Source: Liquidambar formosana
Taxonomy: Eukaryota > Streptophyta > Magnoliopsida > Saxifragales > Altingiaceae
Assembly (NCBI GenBank): GCA_039720395.1
Contig: CM077828.1
Span: 16,962,264 to 17,026,263 of the forward strand
Length of the DNA stretch: 64,000 nucleotides
Reading direction: 5' to 3'
Shown here: one piece after another, positions 1 to 12,315 of the stretch
Layout of the letters: each line of letters starts with the position of its first letter
Numbering within the stretch: the first letter of the stretch is position 1
Program-made: the position numbers and the translations under genes
Notes under the pieces: model-generated
Seen by the model: the letters and a program-made list of their open reading frames with translations, nothing else
Database searches by the model: none
What the model was told of the DNA's origin: nothing

Positions 1-429
1 TTAATATTTTGACAAGCATTATTTGTTGTGCGGAAGCGCGATAAACAAACAATTTCTATGGTGGTGGAAGTGATTAATCAAACAAAACAAGTGAATCGAT
101 CCAAGCACAAAAAAAAAAAAACCAAACACACAAAGAAAAAGAGATACAAGATTTACGTGGTTCAGCAAGATGCCTACGTCCACGAGCGGCGATGATCAAT
201 CCACTATGTGTTCAAGAGAATACAAGAGTAAGAATACTCAAAAAATCCCTAGATCCCCTTTACACCCAATGACGGCTCCTAAGTGGCTCTCCTTGCATAA
301 GGATGAAACCCTAAAAACAACCCCTTATATAAAGTGGGTTATAACATAAGTGAGCAGGTCGGGTTGGGTCAAAAAAGACCCAACTTAACAAAATGGGTTA
401 AAAGAGAATTAAAGACAAATTCTAACATT
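1..429. other. A-rich non-coding DNA, no gene seen
   Basis: No credible coding sequence. The stretch includes a segment (about 150-330) with text like that of plant LTR-retrotransposon ends, but I could not find paired termini or a target duplication, so no element is called. Confidence 0.4.
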
Positions 430-3400
430 ATTCCCATTAGGTTCAATCCTAGAGTACAGCCTGTGGACCCCGGAAAGTGGCCCACAAGGATTGCAAAAGA
501 AAATGGTTTTGAAAAAGGAAAGGGAGTCGCCACCTTATTTTTTGAAGGAAACAAGGAAAACCCTAAAAAAAAAAGTTTTGTTTTAGGAAAACAAAAGAAT
601 GACTCCATGTTTAAAAATGGTAAGGCAAAAGATCTTTTGGAAACCAAAGATGGTGGATTCGGAGGCTAAGTTACGATATGGGAAGGTTCTAGGCAAAGCC
701 TATAGGCACCCATATCGCCCTAAACGGTCTCTTAATTTAATTGGGCTAAATCAATGTCTTAATCACACATCAATTAACAATTATCATCACAATACAGCAT
801 GCATATCATCCATTCATTCATCCATATAAGCAATTAAATCAAAGAAAAATAGAAAAAAGAAAGAGGGGAAAGAAAACCTAGGATACTTAGTATCTTAGGG
901 CGGACTTGAATCTCACAAAGAGCGCCTACGTACCATGTATGGAAATACATGGATCAAAGTCCACGTAGTTCGAAAGGGAATAGGGTTATAACCTAATAGA
1001 GGCCTATGGTAAACCCTAAGTTTCCTTTCATAGAAAACATGGTAAGTTTCCAAAAATAAATGATTCTCAAAAAATCTTTAGAAAATATGGAATCTTATAA
1101 AGATAGAAACTTTGAATTAAAAGGCATTTTTATGAAAGGAAACTATAGAATCTACCATACCCCTCTATTAGGAAACAACCCTAGGAGGGAGAAAGGGAAA
1201 GTTTCAAGGAAAGGAAAGTAAGGTCAATTAGGGCACCTTCATACCCAACTTACCTTAAGCAAAAACAACCTGTCAAAATAACCATCCTATTGCATAGGGT
1301 AATTACCTTATTTGCAAGATTTCATCTTGCAATAGCCAAAATAACCACCCCACATTGGTGGGGTAGTTGCACCTGTTGTATCTGTCAAGCACCTACAATT
1401 TCCATGCAAAACATACTAAAAATGCCAACCAACCAAGCTAGTTTCCAATCAAGCAATTATCATGCTTAAACATAGGCTAACACATGCTCAAAATATGGCA
1501 ATAAGAACAATGGACAAATCTGGACAGAATTGAAATAAGGTTTAAAATCCTTCATAAGTCATGTAAACAACACAAACCATGAAATAATGTAAGCCCTAAT
1601 TCAACCCTATATGCAATAACATGCAAAAACCCTAAAAATCATCCATATGAATGCTCCAAATATCATATTTAGGTCAATAAACAAATCTGGACAGAATGGA
1701 AATAAGGTCTACATCCATCCACTAAATATGCAAACAACATAAACAGTGAACAATTACAAACCCTAATTTAATCCTAGAATCATGACATGCATAAAAACCC
1801 TAAAATCTACTACATGAATGCTGAAAATATCATAGTTATCTAATACGCCACACATATATAGCAACTATGAAGAAAAAACAGAGAAAATCCCTATGCTATC
1901 ATGCTATATGCAACTAAACCCACACAAGGTTGATAAAAACCCTAGAATCACAATGGTGTATAAAATCACATGGAATAACACTCTAGCATACTAAACAGCT
2001 CAGGAATATCATCCTAGACATGCATACTAGCTAATAGAAACAGCAAAATATGATAAAAACATAAGCTTTAATATGCAAAAGAGTTATTTCATGTAGAAAA
2101 CCAATTTCAGCACTAAGGAAACCCTAGAATCCCAAACATGCAGTAAATCACATGGAATAGCATTCTAGCATACTAAACAACCTATAAATATCATCCTAAA
2201 CATGCATACTAGCTAATAGAAACAGCAAAATATGATAAAAACATATGCTTTGACATCAAATCATGCTATTCTATGCAAAACCCTAACTTAAAAGAAAGAA
2301 AAAAGGAAGAGGGAGGGTATACCTATAGTGAAGTCCCCTTTTTGCTGTTGTAGAGAGTCCTCCTTCTCTTATGCACTGCTGGAAAATTCCTTCCTTTAAG
2401 CCTTCAAGCGAAGCTCCAGCCTTCCACTAAGCTTTATCTCTCACTCTCTCACTTAAAATTTAGGTTAAACTACCCTAAGGATGGCTGTCATAGCCTCCAA
2501 GTCTCACACATGCCTCTCACTTCAGAAATTCCTCCCCTTATTGCTGAAGTATAAGGGGGTATTTATAGGGTTTGAGGGAAAACCCTCAATGGTTGGGATT
2601 AAAACCCTAGGTATTGATCCAAGGGCTCTTAGAGGTTCCCTTGGGGCTCAAGTAGGTTAAATAGGGCTGAAAATAGGGTTAAATGGCGGCTGGAGGCGGA
2701 CAAATCTGAGGAAATAGGAAGGGAGCCGCGTCAACACTCAAAAAAGGAAAAAGGCTCGGGTAACCATCTAGGGCTGGGCGGCTAGCCACCTGGGCCCAGG
2801 CGGCTAGCCGCCCAGGCCTGGGTGGTCACCCGAGGCCCTGTCAGCTTATGCCCATATTTGACCCCTTCGACTTCCAAATGTGTTTCAGGGCTCAAATCAA
2901 CTCTGATTTTGACAAAACGAAAGCCAAAACGACCGTGTTTTGAAAGGGAATGTAATTTGAGTCACTTGAGGGCAATAAACCCTAGCTATGGCTGCATGGT
3001 TGGGTCCTACAAAGGCGGTTAACCGCTATGCCTCACCATCACTTAGTTTAGGTATGCACATAGGGTCGCACCGAATGCTTTCCAATTCGAAATTCAACCT
3101 CCCTAAACACATTTGGGGATGAAATTAAGACTAATCAAAGTCAAATGAGTAGTCATAGAGTGAAAATCATGAGCCGATTCGAGCTAACCCGAAATAGGTC
3201 TCTTAACCAACCTGAGCCATATTGAGCCATTCTAATCCCGAACCATCAATTCATCGAATTGAACCCATAAATACTTCAAATGCATCCATATGAACTCCAA
3301 TCGGCAACTTGGAGATCATTTCAAGGTCAAATGGAAAGTTTGTGACCAAAAAGACGATTATGCCCCTCAAGTCACAAAAGTTCTTATTAGCCCTCAAGAT

Positions 3401-3541
3401 CAACTCCAAATCGAACCAAAATTCATACACATCATCTTTAGGACCCTAGAAACTCAATGCAAAAGACTAGACTCAAAAATGAAACAAAAAGACACATGAA
3501 ATGACAAACCCTAGCTAAGGTGGCAAAAATGGGTTGTAACA
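430..3541 (-). repeat. Degraded gypsy-type LTR-like sequence
   Basis: The segment carries the phrases GGAGTCGCCACC (about 530) and TAGGCACCCATATCGCCC (about 703). These recur in the better-defined gypsy LTRs of this window (16.6-16.8 kb, and inverted at 20.2 kb). The rest, to a possible CA terminus near 3541, has no coding potential. It contains an imperfect GC-rich palindromic patch near 2770-2825 (GGCGGCTAGCCGCC). Orientation is inferred from the better copies. Element limits are uncertain because no matching target duplication was found. Confidence 0.35.
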
Positions 3542-3661
3542 CAGCCACTCAATTATAAACTTGGTTTATAGTGGCCTGAGAAATGCATAATGCATTAATG
3601 GGTGTGATAATGAACTGTCCCAAGTATAATTGAAAAGGAAAAGGTCATGAATTTTGCTAGT

Positions 3662-3811
3662 TAGCCCCACACTTTATCTTACACTTTGTCCTGCTCTGAG
3701 AGAATAAGGGGGTAAAGTTGTGGGACCCATTGATATAATCAAACCCTAAAAATTAGAACAACCTTTATTCTCTCATAATAGGGCAAAATGTAGGACAAAG
3801 TGTGGGGCTTA
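3662..3811. mobile_element. Small MITE with ~57-bp terminal inverted repeats
   Basis: The left end (TAGCCCCACACTTTATCTTA onward) reads as the inverted complement of the right end for about 57 bases, down to the shared GAGAGAATAA segment. The interior is almost nothing but arms, so this is a foldback-like miniature element. CTAGT occurs directly on both sides (3657-3661 and 3812-3816) and may be the target duplication. The superfamily is not certain. Confidence 0.6.
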
Positions 3812-3839
3812 CTAGTATTTCCTTTTGGTTTGGAGCTGG

Positions 3840-4150
3840 AAACATTGGTGGTCTTTCATTATTTAATTCTTTTGTAGATTCATGGTTTTCCCACAATGGG
3901 GCGATAGAATTTTTATGGAGAAAAATAATTATATATATATGGTATGCAATCTTGTAAGTACACCCTATCCGTAAGACCTGAGGCTAAGAACAATAACATA
4001 TGCTGTTGCAGTGGAATTCACAAGGGTATAATGCGAAAAGTAAAATAAAATAAAATAAAGGGGGAGATATATGCATACCCTTAGGACATGTTAGAGGATA
4101 AGGTTAGTCATGGCAAAAGTAGGTAAATTGAAGCAAAATTGATTAACAAA
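3840..4150 (-). pseudogene. Remnant of an LRK10L type-B exon end and its flank
   Basis: About 38 bases at 3874-3910 are nearly identical to a segment at 40530-40566, next to the LRK10L2 gene. The minus-strand sequence at about 4060-4140 aligns with the last ~25 codons and the splice donor of the type-B ectodomain exons (compare 47322-47380). The reading frame and cysteines are mostly lost. It is a dispersed scrap of the LRK10L locus, not a gene. Confidence 0.5.
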
Positions 4151-4206
4151 ATAGAGGGAAAATGTTCTGGAAGGAAGCTAGATAACTTTACCATCAAAAT
4201 TAATTA

Positions 4207-5573
4207 GGAGAAATTAGCAATAACCCCTATTAGGAGACTGCTTTTATCCAAAACCCCTCTATAAGAGTTTTTAACTCTATAACCCCTTTTTTAAAAGGTT
4301 TTTCTGAGATAAGGTAAGTAGCATTTTTAGTATACCATTTTTACCCTTTTTTTTATTTTACTTTTCAATATCGTTTATACCAACTTTTTAGGAAGGGCAG
4401 ATTCTATGCAAGATGTGTAACAGTTTTTTTTTTGGGAGGGGGGGTTTCCATTCGTGGGAGAGAAATCTTTGGGATATTATCTTTCTCTCTCTTTAAGTTA
4501 TCATCTTTTTCAATCGTCGACAACCATTGTCAAAGCTTGATGAAACTTCAATGGTGGTTTTACTCCAAACACTGATTTCGGCAACAACGATGTAGCGAAC
4601 GAAGTGTGCTCAAGCATCAGTGGAGGATTTTTTTCATTATTGGGCTCTAGTTTAAAGTGTTTGGCAACCCTAGTTTTTCGTTTTCCATAGGTGATTCATT
4701 TTCTTTAAAACTTCATTGTTCTAGTATGTTTTTAAATAGGTTCCAGATTTTTCCTGATTTCTTAGAATCATATCCCCATATTTTGTTTTCATTTTTTTCT
4801 TTTATGTTGTTTGTAGTTGATTTTTTATACAACCCAACAAATAGATTCAAATATTTTGAGTTTTGCTGCATTTTTTTGGTTTGTTTGTTCTAATATGCTG
4901 ATTTTTTTAGCATTTTTTCAATGCAAGTGTAATTCAGTTTTATGCTAATGATAGTAACACGATACTGTCATCAGTTTAATTTATGATTATTTAACTTATG
5001 AATAGTAACATGATACTGTTGGGATTATTTTATACATGCTAGTATGTTTCTATATATACCTATATGGTTATATGGTTTGATTTTTATGTATATGCTGATT
5101 TTTTTAATGTAAGTATAACTCAATTTTTTTACTGATGACAGTAACATGATACTGTCATAAGTTTAGTTTACGATTGTTTAATTTATGGATAGTAACATGA
5201 TACTGTTGGGATTATTTTACACATATTGGTATGTTTCTATATATACCTATATGTTTATATGGTTCGATTTTTATGTATATAGTAAGTTGTTTCCACTTCA
5301 TACGTTTGGAATGTGATTTTGTGTGCTTAGAAGGTTGTTTTTTTATTGGGATTCTATTTCTATATAAATAATCGGAAATTATGGTGGGTTTGTTAAGGAT
5401 ATCCCTGATTTTCGGGTATGAAGAGTACAATGGCATGGTTGCAAAACTTCCAATAGTAAAATGATGGGCTTTTTGGTCTATATGGGGTTGAAAGGGGTTT
5501 TTACAAAACTGATTCTTATGTAGGGTCTATTGTAAAATGAGTCTTATACATAAGGGTTTTGACCAAAATTCTC
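4207..5573. mobile_element. Non-autonomous Mutator-like (MULE) element
   Basis: The ends form imperfect inverted repeats: GGAGAAATTAGCAATAACCC at the left, against GAGAATTTTGGTCAAAACCC read inward from the right. The element is flanked by a 9-bp direct repeat, AATTAATTA, at 4198-4206 and 5574-5582. A 9-bp duplication is the hallmark of Mutator-like transposition. No transposase is recognisable; the 1.37-kb interior holds low-complexity T-rich DNA and a tandem duplication. It sits in the intron-side flank of the LRK10L pseudogene at 5675-6428. Confidence 0.65.
4896..5283. repeat. ~197-bp tandem duplication inside the MULE
   Basis: Two consecutive units with a period of about 197 bases (4896-5092 and 5093-5283) share the phrases TGCTGATTTTTTT, AACATGATACTGTTGGGATT and GTTTCTATATATACCTATAT. 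They differ by scattered substitutions and small indels. Each unit also contains two copies of a GATACTGT phrase, so an older shorter repeat may lie beneath. Confidence 0.8.
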
Positions 5574-5674
5574 AATTAATTAACAAAATCATAAAGATAC
5601 AAGGGTTGTAAAAAAGTAACAGTCTCAATCATTTAAATGAAATCTAGAACAGTTAATTTGTTAGTAGATTTGCC

Positions 5675-6428
5675 ATCATCATAGGTTTTGAGATGAGGTC
5701 GATCACTGCAAAAACAGAGGAATTCGTTATCATCGAATCTGCAGTGGCCACCACTTCTCTCACAATTGCTGTAGTTGTTTGCACTCTAATTCAAAACAAA
5801 ACCCATTTTCAAAATTTCCGTATAATTAATTTTTGACAAGCTCTCGAATTCATAATCATCACCCAAGTCCACAGACGCATCAACCCAAGACTGGCATGAC
5901 TCTATTGAATAATTCACATTACTCAAACCTTCCTTATAAAAAAATAGCAAACGAGTGGAAGGTAGCGTTGCTTATGCGTTAAAATGAATATGTTAAGTAA
6001 TTAGCAAGTGCCGAAGTGCAGTTATAGAAGAAGGATAGATTGTTGTAAATTGAACTATAGCTAAAAAGCGTTCCATTAAGGCTAATATTATACAGAGGAG
6101 TTGGGCATGAGTCCTCAGAGAGGGCTGAATTGACCAAGAGAAATGGATGGTTTGTGTAAAAATATATCTCTAATGATGAAATTGAGAGAACTGGGTTTTT
6201 GTTACTGCATGTGATCTCGAAGTTTGGGAGACCACAATAGGATGCTTGTTTGTGGTTAATCCAAAAAGGATAGCTTATGTTTAGGCCTTTTCCACAGTTT
6301 TAAGGCATATTGTAGGCCTCAAATTTTGGGTTGACGGAAAGAGTTTGGTTAACCAAAGTGACAAAGATAATGAAAATAAGAGATAAATAGAAAATGTTTT
6401 TGAATATGAAGAAGTTCTGGAGATCCAT
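5675..6428 (-). pseudogene. LRK10L1-type receptor first exon, pseudogene
   Basis: Read on the minus strand this is a close relative of exon 1 of the plus-strand gene at 31513. It has an ATG at 6428, a hydrophobic signal peptide (MDLQNFFIFKN then ISLIF-like residues), the Cys-rich GUB_WAK_bind start, and the C-terminal Cys cluster before the exon end. It is dead. A stop codon replaces Gln two residues after the signal-peptide region (6300-6302), and further frame breaks occur near 5940-6000. The splice donor reads GC (5673-5674), where the plus-strand copy has GT. Intron sequence beyond the donor still aligns with the functional copy for some tens of bases, then is interrupted by the MULE. No kinase exons follow. 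The sequence just upstream of the exon is also homologous, until the copia-1 insertion at 6507. Confidence 0.8.
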
Positions 6429-6511
6429 TAGGAGTAGAAGGAATGAAGAAAGCAAAGGAAAACAGAGGAGGAGGAGGACTTTTGACAAAGTTGTCTTTTC
6501 ACCGATCAGTG

Positions 6512-6792
6512 TGTTGGCTTTAGATCTTCAATCTAAACCGAACAGTGCTAAAGACATGAAGAAAAAATAGGGGATAAAGAGCACAAAAACAGGGGCTATT
6601 CGTGGAGGAGTAAAACCAGCCACTTTTGTTCTCTTTTTCTCATTTCATTGCAGCAAAACCCTACTAAGTGAAGTTCCCAAAAGATTACGTCCAAGCCCTA
6701 CACTTGGCAACATTTCTACCAACAATAAAAGACACTAAAGGACAACAAAACATAAAATTGATTCTTAACTAAACAAGACATTAACTTTAACA
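6512..6792 (-). repeat. copia-1 LTR, downstream copy
   Basis: This 281-bp terminal repeat has TG...CA ends and equals 10988-11268 in length. It is the 3' LTR relative to minus-strand coding. The polypurine tract lies immediately inside it. Confidence 0.9.
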
Positions 6793-9700
6793 TTCCCCCT
6801 TAATGGATTGTGTTTGAACACTCAACATTTCTCTAAAATATTGAAACTTATCTTTAGATAGAGCTTTGGTTAAGGTGTCCATCAATTGTTCCTCATATTT
6901 GCAATATTTGAGTTGAATCTCCTCATCATCCACAACCTCTCTAATAAAATGATGAGTGATGGCAATGTGCTTTGTGCAACAATGGTAGACGGGATTCTTT
7001 GTCATAGCAATGGCAGATTTGTTGTCACAAAAGATTGGAGTAGCTTCTCCTTGCTTTTCACCAACATCTTCCAAAATTCTCTTTAGCCATATCACTTGTG
7101 AAGTTGCCAATGATGCTGAAATATATTCGACCTCGGCGGATGATTGTGCCATTGTTTGTTGCTTCTTGGATGCTCATGAAAACACACTTGAGCCAAATGA
7201 GAAATCATACCCTGAAGTGCTTCAATTCTCATATCATCAACACAACTAGCCCAATCACTATCACAAAACCTAAGCAACTTTATATCAACTCTTCTTTCAT
7301 ACATAATCCCAAATTCAAGTGTACCTTGTATGTATCTCAATACTCTCTTGGGAGCCCCAAAATGGATTTGACTTGACTTATGCATGAACCGAGATAGCAA
7401 GCTTATAGCATACATAATGTCCAGTCTTGTAGCTGTTAAGTACAATAAGTCTCCAATCAAGCTTCTATAAAGTGATGCATCCACTTCTTTGCTTCCATCT
7501 TCTTTCGATAATTTTTCATTCACAACCAAAGGCATAGCAACCGATTTGCAATTATTCATATTAAATTTTTCAAGAAGAGTTTTTGCATACTTCTTTTGAC
7601 AAATGAGAACACCATCTTCTTGTTGATAAGTTTCAATGCCCAAGAAGTAATGCAAGATGCCCAAATCACTCATTTCATATTTTTTTCATCATCTTTCTTT
7701 TAAATTCATCAATCATTTTTTCATTACTACTGGTAAACACCAAATCATCAATATAAAGAGAAACAATAAGAATATCGGTTTTACCTTGTGTTTTGATGTA
7801 CAAAGTCGGCTCACTTTTGCTTCTTTGAAAACCTCTTTCATTGAAGTAAGCATCAATCTCACTATACCATGCCTAGGGTGCTTGTTTTGGGCCATACAAA
7901 GCCTTTTTCAACTTGTACACCTTCTCTTCTTTGCTTTTTCTAACAAATCCTTGGGGGTTGTTCAACATAAACCTCTTCTTTCAAGACACCATTCAAGAAT
8001 GCCGATTTCACATCAAGTTGGTATAAAAACCAGCCCTTTTGAGTTGCCATAGCAATAAGAGCTCTAATAGTATAAAGCCGAGCTACTGGTGCAAAATTAT
8101 CTTGAAAATCAACTCCAGGTTGTTAAGAATACCCTTTAACTACAAGTCTCGCTTTATTTCTTTGAATAGAGCCATCCGGGTTGAGTTTTGTTTTAAATAT
8201 CCACTTCACACCAATCACTTCTTTATCTTTTGGCCTCTCCACCAAATCCCATGTATTGTTTTTCTCAATCACATGAATTTCTTCTTCCATGGCTTTCTTC
8301 TAAGGTTCTTGTTGAATGGTTTCTTCAAAGCTTTCTGGTTCAACGACACAAAAATTGCACCTTTCAACAACATCATTTTCATAAATATCACTAAGTCTTC
8401 TCATTCTTATTGGAGTTGAACTTGAAGATGATGAACTTGAGCTTGGTGAAGAAGTTGATGATGATGAGCTAGTCATTGGAGACATTTGTTGTGGATCTTG
8501 ATCATCTACAACTTCATCTTCATCTTCATTTTCAAAACTTCCCTATTCTTCATCAAAAGCAATCACTTGATCTTGAACTTTGTTTTCCTTCCAATTCCAT
8601 GAGGCCTTTTCATTAAAGAGAACATCCCTACAAATGATCACCTTATTCTTCTTCAAACTAAAGAATCTATAGCCCTTAGATTTTGAGCTATAGCCTATAA
8701 AGATGCATTTTTTTACTACTTTCATCAAATTTGAGCCTTACTTCTTTAGGTACATGAGTAAAGCAAATGCAACCAAATACCTTCAAGTGATTCACCGATG
8801 GCTTCTTTCCACTCCAAGCTTCAAATGGGGTTTTGTTCTCCACTGCCTTTGTTGGACATCTATTCATCAAGTAAATTTCCATATATACCGCTTTAGCCTA
8901 AAAGGACTTAGGCAGCCCCTTTTCATAAAGCATTGATTTTGCCATCTCCATAATGGTTCTATTCTTCTTTTCCGCCACTCTATTTTGTTGTCGAGTGTAC
9001 CCAACCATTAGTTGCCTCTCCATGCCAATATCTTCACAACATTTATCAAACTCATTAGAGTCGTACTCTCCTCCTCTATCACTTCTCAACACCTTTATAT
9101 AATGGCTACTTTGCCTCTCAACTAGTTTTTGGAATTTTTTGAAAATAGCAAAAACATTGGAATTTTGGCACATAAAATACAACTAAGTCATTCTTGTGAA
9201 ATCATCAACAAACATAATGAAATATTTGTTACTAATGTGTGAAAGAGTATTTGATAGCCCCCACGTACATCGGTATGAACAAGCTCCAATGGTGCTTTGG
9301 CTCTCCGTGCTTTTTCTTTTAGAAAAAGCTCCTAGTGTTTCCAAGAGCACATCCTTCACAAACTTTCTCCACTTCTTTAATTGTTGGCAACCCATACACC
9401 ATATTCTTTTGTTGCAAATTCTTCAAGCTTTGAAAATTTAAGTGCCCATATCTTCTATGCCATAGCCATGATTCATCAACCACGTCCATCTTCAAGGCCA
9501 CATCCTTTGAATACTAAAAAGTGAGTGGAAAATTTATATTTTTCTCCATCTTGATTTTTTCCATAACTTGACTTTCCTCCCTTTGTCATAAATCTTGCAA
9601 GAATCTTCTTCAAAGTGAATAGTGTAACCATTCTCCACAAGTTGGCCAACACTCAACAAATTTTGCTCCAAATTCGGAATGAGCAAGACATCCCAAATAT

Positions 9701-10904
9701 ATTTTGTTCATTTATTTGTCTCCACAGAAATAGTCCCCTTTCCTTTTGTTTGCACCAAATCACCATTTTTCATTCTAACTTGAAAATTAGAAGAGGTATC
9801 CATCTTCACAAAAATACTTTCATTACCTGTCATGTGGTTACTACAACCACTATTAAGGTACCACACATCATTTCTTTGTTCGGACATGGCATGGCAAGTA
9901 AAGAACATTTTCCCATCATCTTCTTGCTCTTTAGAAAAATTTGCTTGTTGATTGCTTTTAAACCGATAATCTTTTTGGAGATGCCCAAACTTCTTGCAAT
10001 TGTAACATTGAGGCTTTCCCCTAAACCAACACTCTTTATCAACATGGCTACCTTTCTTGCAAATACAACGTACATTTTTGTTGTGTGGATTCCTCATCTC
10101 CTCTTCTTTCAAAATTATTTCTACCTCCTCCCTTGCATTTCTTCCTCTTCCTCTTCCATCTCTTCCACCTCTAGAAGATTCATTTCTAACTTTATCATAA
10201 CTTGATGATTCTTTTTGAAAAATTTTTGAGCCAACATTGAGTTTAGATTGAAAGGCACTTTCAATAGACTTTTCGGAATGCCTACTCAACCTTCGCTCAA
10301 ATGCTTTAATAGAACTCATCAAGTCTTCAACATAGAAAGAATCTAGATCTTTAGTTTCTTCAACAATGGTAACAATTGGGTCATATTTTTGTGGCCAACT
10401 AATGAGAATTTTTTCAACAATTCTTTGATCAGAAATTTTTTCCCCATAAGTTTTCATTTAATTCACAGCCTCCATGAGTCTAGACAAATAATCTTTCACT
10501 CCATTTCTTTCATTCTCATATTTTCAAAATCCCTTCTCAAGGATTGAAGTTTAATGGTTCTTACCTTCAGCGAGCCCCAATACTCTTTGTGTAGAATATC
10601 CCAAGCCTCCTTTGCTTTTGTTGTATGGATGATTCTTGGAAAGATTGTGTCGGCAATTCCTTGTTGAATCAAGCTTAGGGCTTTTGCATCCTTCTTCCTA
10701 TGCTCCTTCAATTGTTGTTTTCGGGCGTTCGTTAAGGCCTCTTCATCTTTCGATTCATCATACCCATCTTCTACATACTCCCACAAATCATATGAAGCAA
10801 AAAATAGTTTTCATCCTCACACACCAATGATCATAGTTGTCTCCATTAAAAATTGGAAATGAAGGTTGTTGAATGCCCATGGTTTGGTTGCTTAAACTCG
10901 CCAT
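6787..10904 (-). pseudogene. copia-1 gag-pol polyprotein, inactivated
   Basis: Minus-strand remains run in copia order. Gag starts at an ATG at 10904 (UBN2-type; frame break soon after, continuing 10786-9708). The zinc knuckle near 9985 has its last Cys replaced by Tyr. In the protease, the motif expected as DSG reads NSG (about 9852), which would remove the catalytic Asp. Then come GAG-pre-integrase (HLNFQSL and CEGCALG, 9501-9319), integrase core with SDRGGEYDS and the degenerate NRVAEKKNR (9182-8898), reverse transcriptase (8050-7100) and RNase H ending near 6787. Many stops and frameshifts separate the pieces, so it cannot encode a working polyprotein. The RNase H part retains AEVEYISASLATSQVIWL. 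Confidence 0.88.
6793..6802 (-). other. copia-1 polypurine tract
   Basis: Reads AAGGGGGAA on the minus strand, directly inside the downstream LTR, where plus-strand DNA synthesis is primed. Confidence 0.75.
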
Positions 10905-10971
10905 CACTGTTGCTTTCATCGAATTTGTTTGCTGTCAATAATCTTCATGATCAGCTTTCTGATCTGACCTT

Positions 10972-10983
10972 GCTCTGATACCA
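10972..10983 (-). other. copia-1 primer-binding site (tRNA-iMet)
   Basis: Reads TGGTATCAGAGC on the minus strand, the standard plant Ty1-copia match to the 3' end of initiator tRNA-Met, four bases inside the upstream LTR. Confidence 0.9.
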
Positions 10984-10987
10984 CTTA

Positions 10988-11268
10988 TGTTGGCTTTAGA
11001 TCTTTAATCTAAACCAAACAGTGCTAAAGACATGAAGAAAAAATAGGGGATAAAGGGCACAAAAACAGGGGCTGTTCGTGGAGGAGCAAAACCAGCCACT
11101 TTTGTTCTCATTTTATCACTTCATTATAGCAAAACCCTGCTAGGTTAAGTTCTTGAAAGATTACATCTAGGCCCTACACTGGGCAACATCTCTACCAACA
11201 CTAAAAGACACTAAAAGACAACAAAACATAAAATTGATTCTTAACTAAACAAGACATTAACTTTAACA
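10988..11268 (-). repeat. copia-1 LTR, upstream copy
   Basis: This 281-bp partner of the LTR at 6512-6792 is the 5' LTR for minus-strand transcription. It is followed at once by the CAGTG target duplication. Confidence 0.9.
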
Positions 11269-11423
11269 CAGTGAAGTTCCCTTGTCGGTATGATACACTC
11301 TGTCATCTAATCAATGACTAATTTGTCTTTTCCTCCATAGTCTAGACAAAGAGATCTTTCTTTTAGGAGACTTTTAACCAAATTTTCTTTATGACCCGTA
11401 ACCAAATTTTCTTCGAATACTAA

Positions 11424-11916
11424 GAGCATCTCCAGTGATGTGAGCTAAATTACCAATGGTATTACTATTTTAACACATGCTACAGTACTAAATGCTATAA
11501 TTTGACACAAGGTGCTCCAATAGTGCAAATGACATAGTGTGTTATTTTTTGCCACAACCTCCATTTTTTCATTTTTTTTGCCCATGTGCGACTTTTTTTT
11601 TTTTTTAATATATAAGATTTTAATATTATTTTTGAAAATATTGTATTTATTTACGAACTATTTGGTTACTGAGAAAATTTTGGAAGAGAAATATTGTATT
11701 TTTCACAGTTGCTAGTGTGTTTGGTTGTTGAGAAATGGAGGGACAGCTGACATGGCAAATATAGCAATAGCTCACCCTTGTGCTATATTTGGCACAAGGG
11801 TGAGCTACTGCTATTTTTAGCACAAGTTTTTTAACACACTATTGGAGCAGCCCAACTTGTGCTAAATGCTATAATATAGCAATAACATAGGTTATAGCTC
11901 ACCGCTGGAGATGCTC
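11424..11916. mobile_element. Tourist-like (PIF/Harbinger) MITE
   Basis: Ends GAGCATCTCCAGTGATG and CACCGCTGGAGATGCTC are inverted complements and are flanked by TAA on both sides (11421-11423, 11917-11919). A TAA target plus GAGCATCTCCA-type termini is typical of PIF/Harbinger-derived MITEs. The 493-bp interior is non-coding. It contains a second palindrome near 11768-11806, in which AGCTCACCCTTGTGC faces GCACAAGGGTGAGCT across a short loop. Confidence 0.8.
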
Positions 11917-11919
11917 TAA

Positions 11920-12315
11920 GGTTACGTATGGTACATGGGAATAAATGAAGTCTTTTTTTTTTTTTTTTAATAAATCTGCAAAAGGTGAATTTTATTAAAT
12001 GGAAATAGGAGAACAAGAAGTAGACACCCAAACAACAATAGCATCACACCCCACCAAACACACTAACCAGTAAGACTACACTAGAAAACAATACAAACCC
12101 CAAACCCGCAACATATATGGCTGCTAAAGATAAAACAAAACCCCACACCTGTCTAAAGCAAACAACTCCCTAAACCTAAAAATGTTCCCTGAGCATTCGC
12201 ACACAAAAAACCCATCTCCGACTAATAAGACAAAACCAATTACCGGAGAAGATCTACCCTAAAGCTACCTCCAACAAAGCAAAAAGAACAATATTAAGCA
12301 ACAAAATAGGATATA
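11920..12315. other. Intergenic, possible LINE tail
   Basis: A T-run at about 11953-11969, followed by CA-rich non-coding text, could be the reversed poly(A) end of a non-LTR element, but no coding remnant or target duplication is visible. Nothing else is seen. Confidence 0.3.

Larger units (their letters stand above)
6512..11268 (-). mobile_element. Ty1-copia LTR retrotransposon (copia-1), complete but old
   Basis: Two 281-bp LTRs beginning TGTTGGCTTTAG and ending CTTTAACA bracket a minus-strand gag-pol. A 5-bp target duplication, CAGTG, flanks it (6507-6511 and 11269-11273). A primer-binding site matching plant initiator tRNA-Met and a purine tract are both present. By hand alignment the LTRs differ at about 23 of 281 positions (~8%), making it the oldest of the three copia elements here. 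It inserted just upstream of the LRK10L pseudogene at 5675-6428. Confidence 0.92.

Noticed and set aside
4060..4140. Possible independent short gene
   Set aside because: The minus strand aligns with the end of type-B LRK10L exons but has lost frame and cysteines, so it is only a remnant.
8300..8485. Minus-strand Ser-rich frame
   Set aside because: It is the linker between integrase and reverse transcriptase of copia-1, not a gene.
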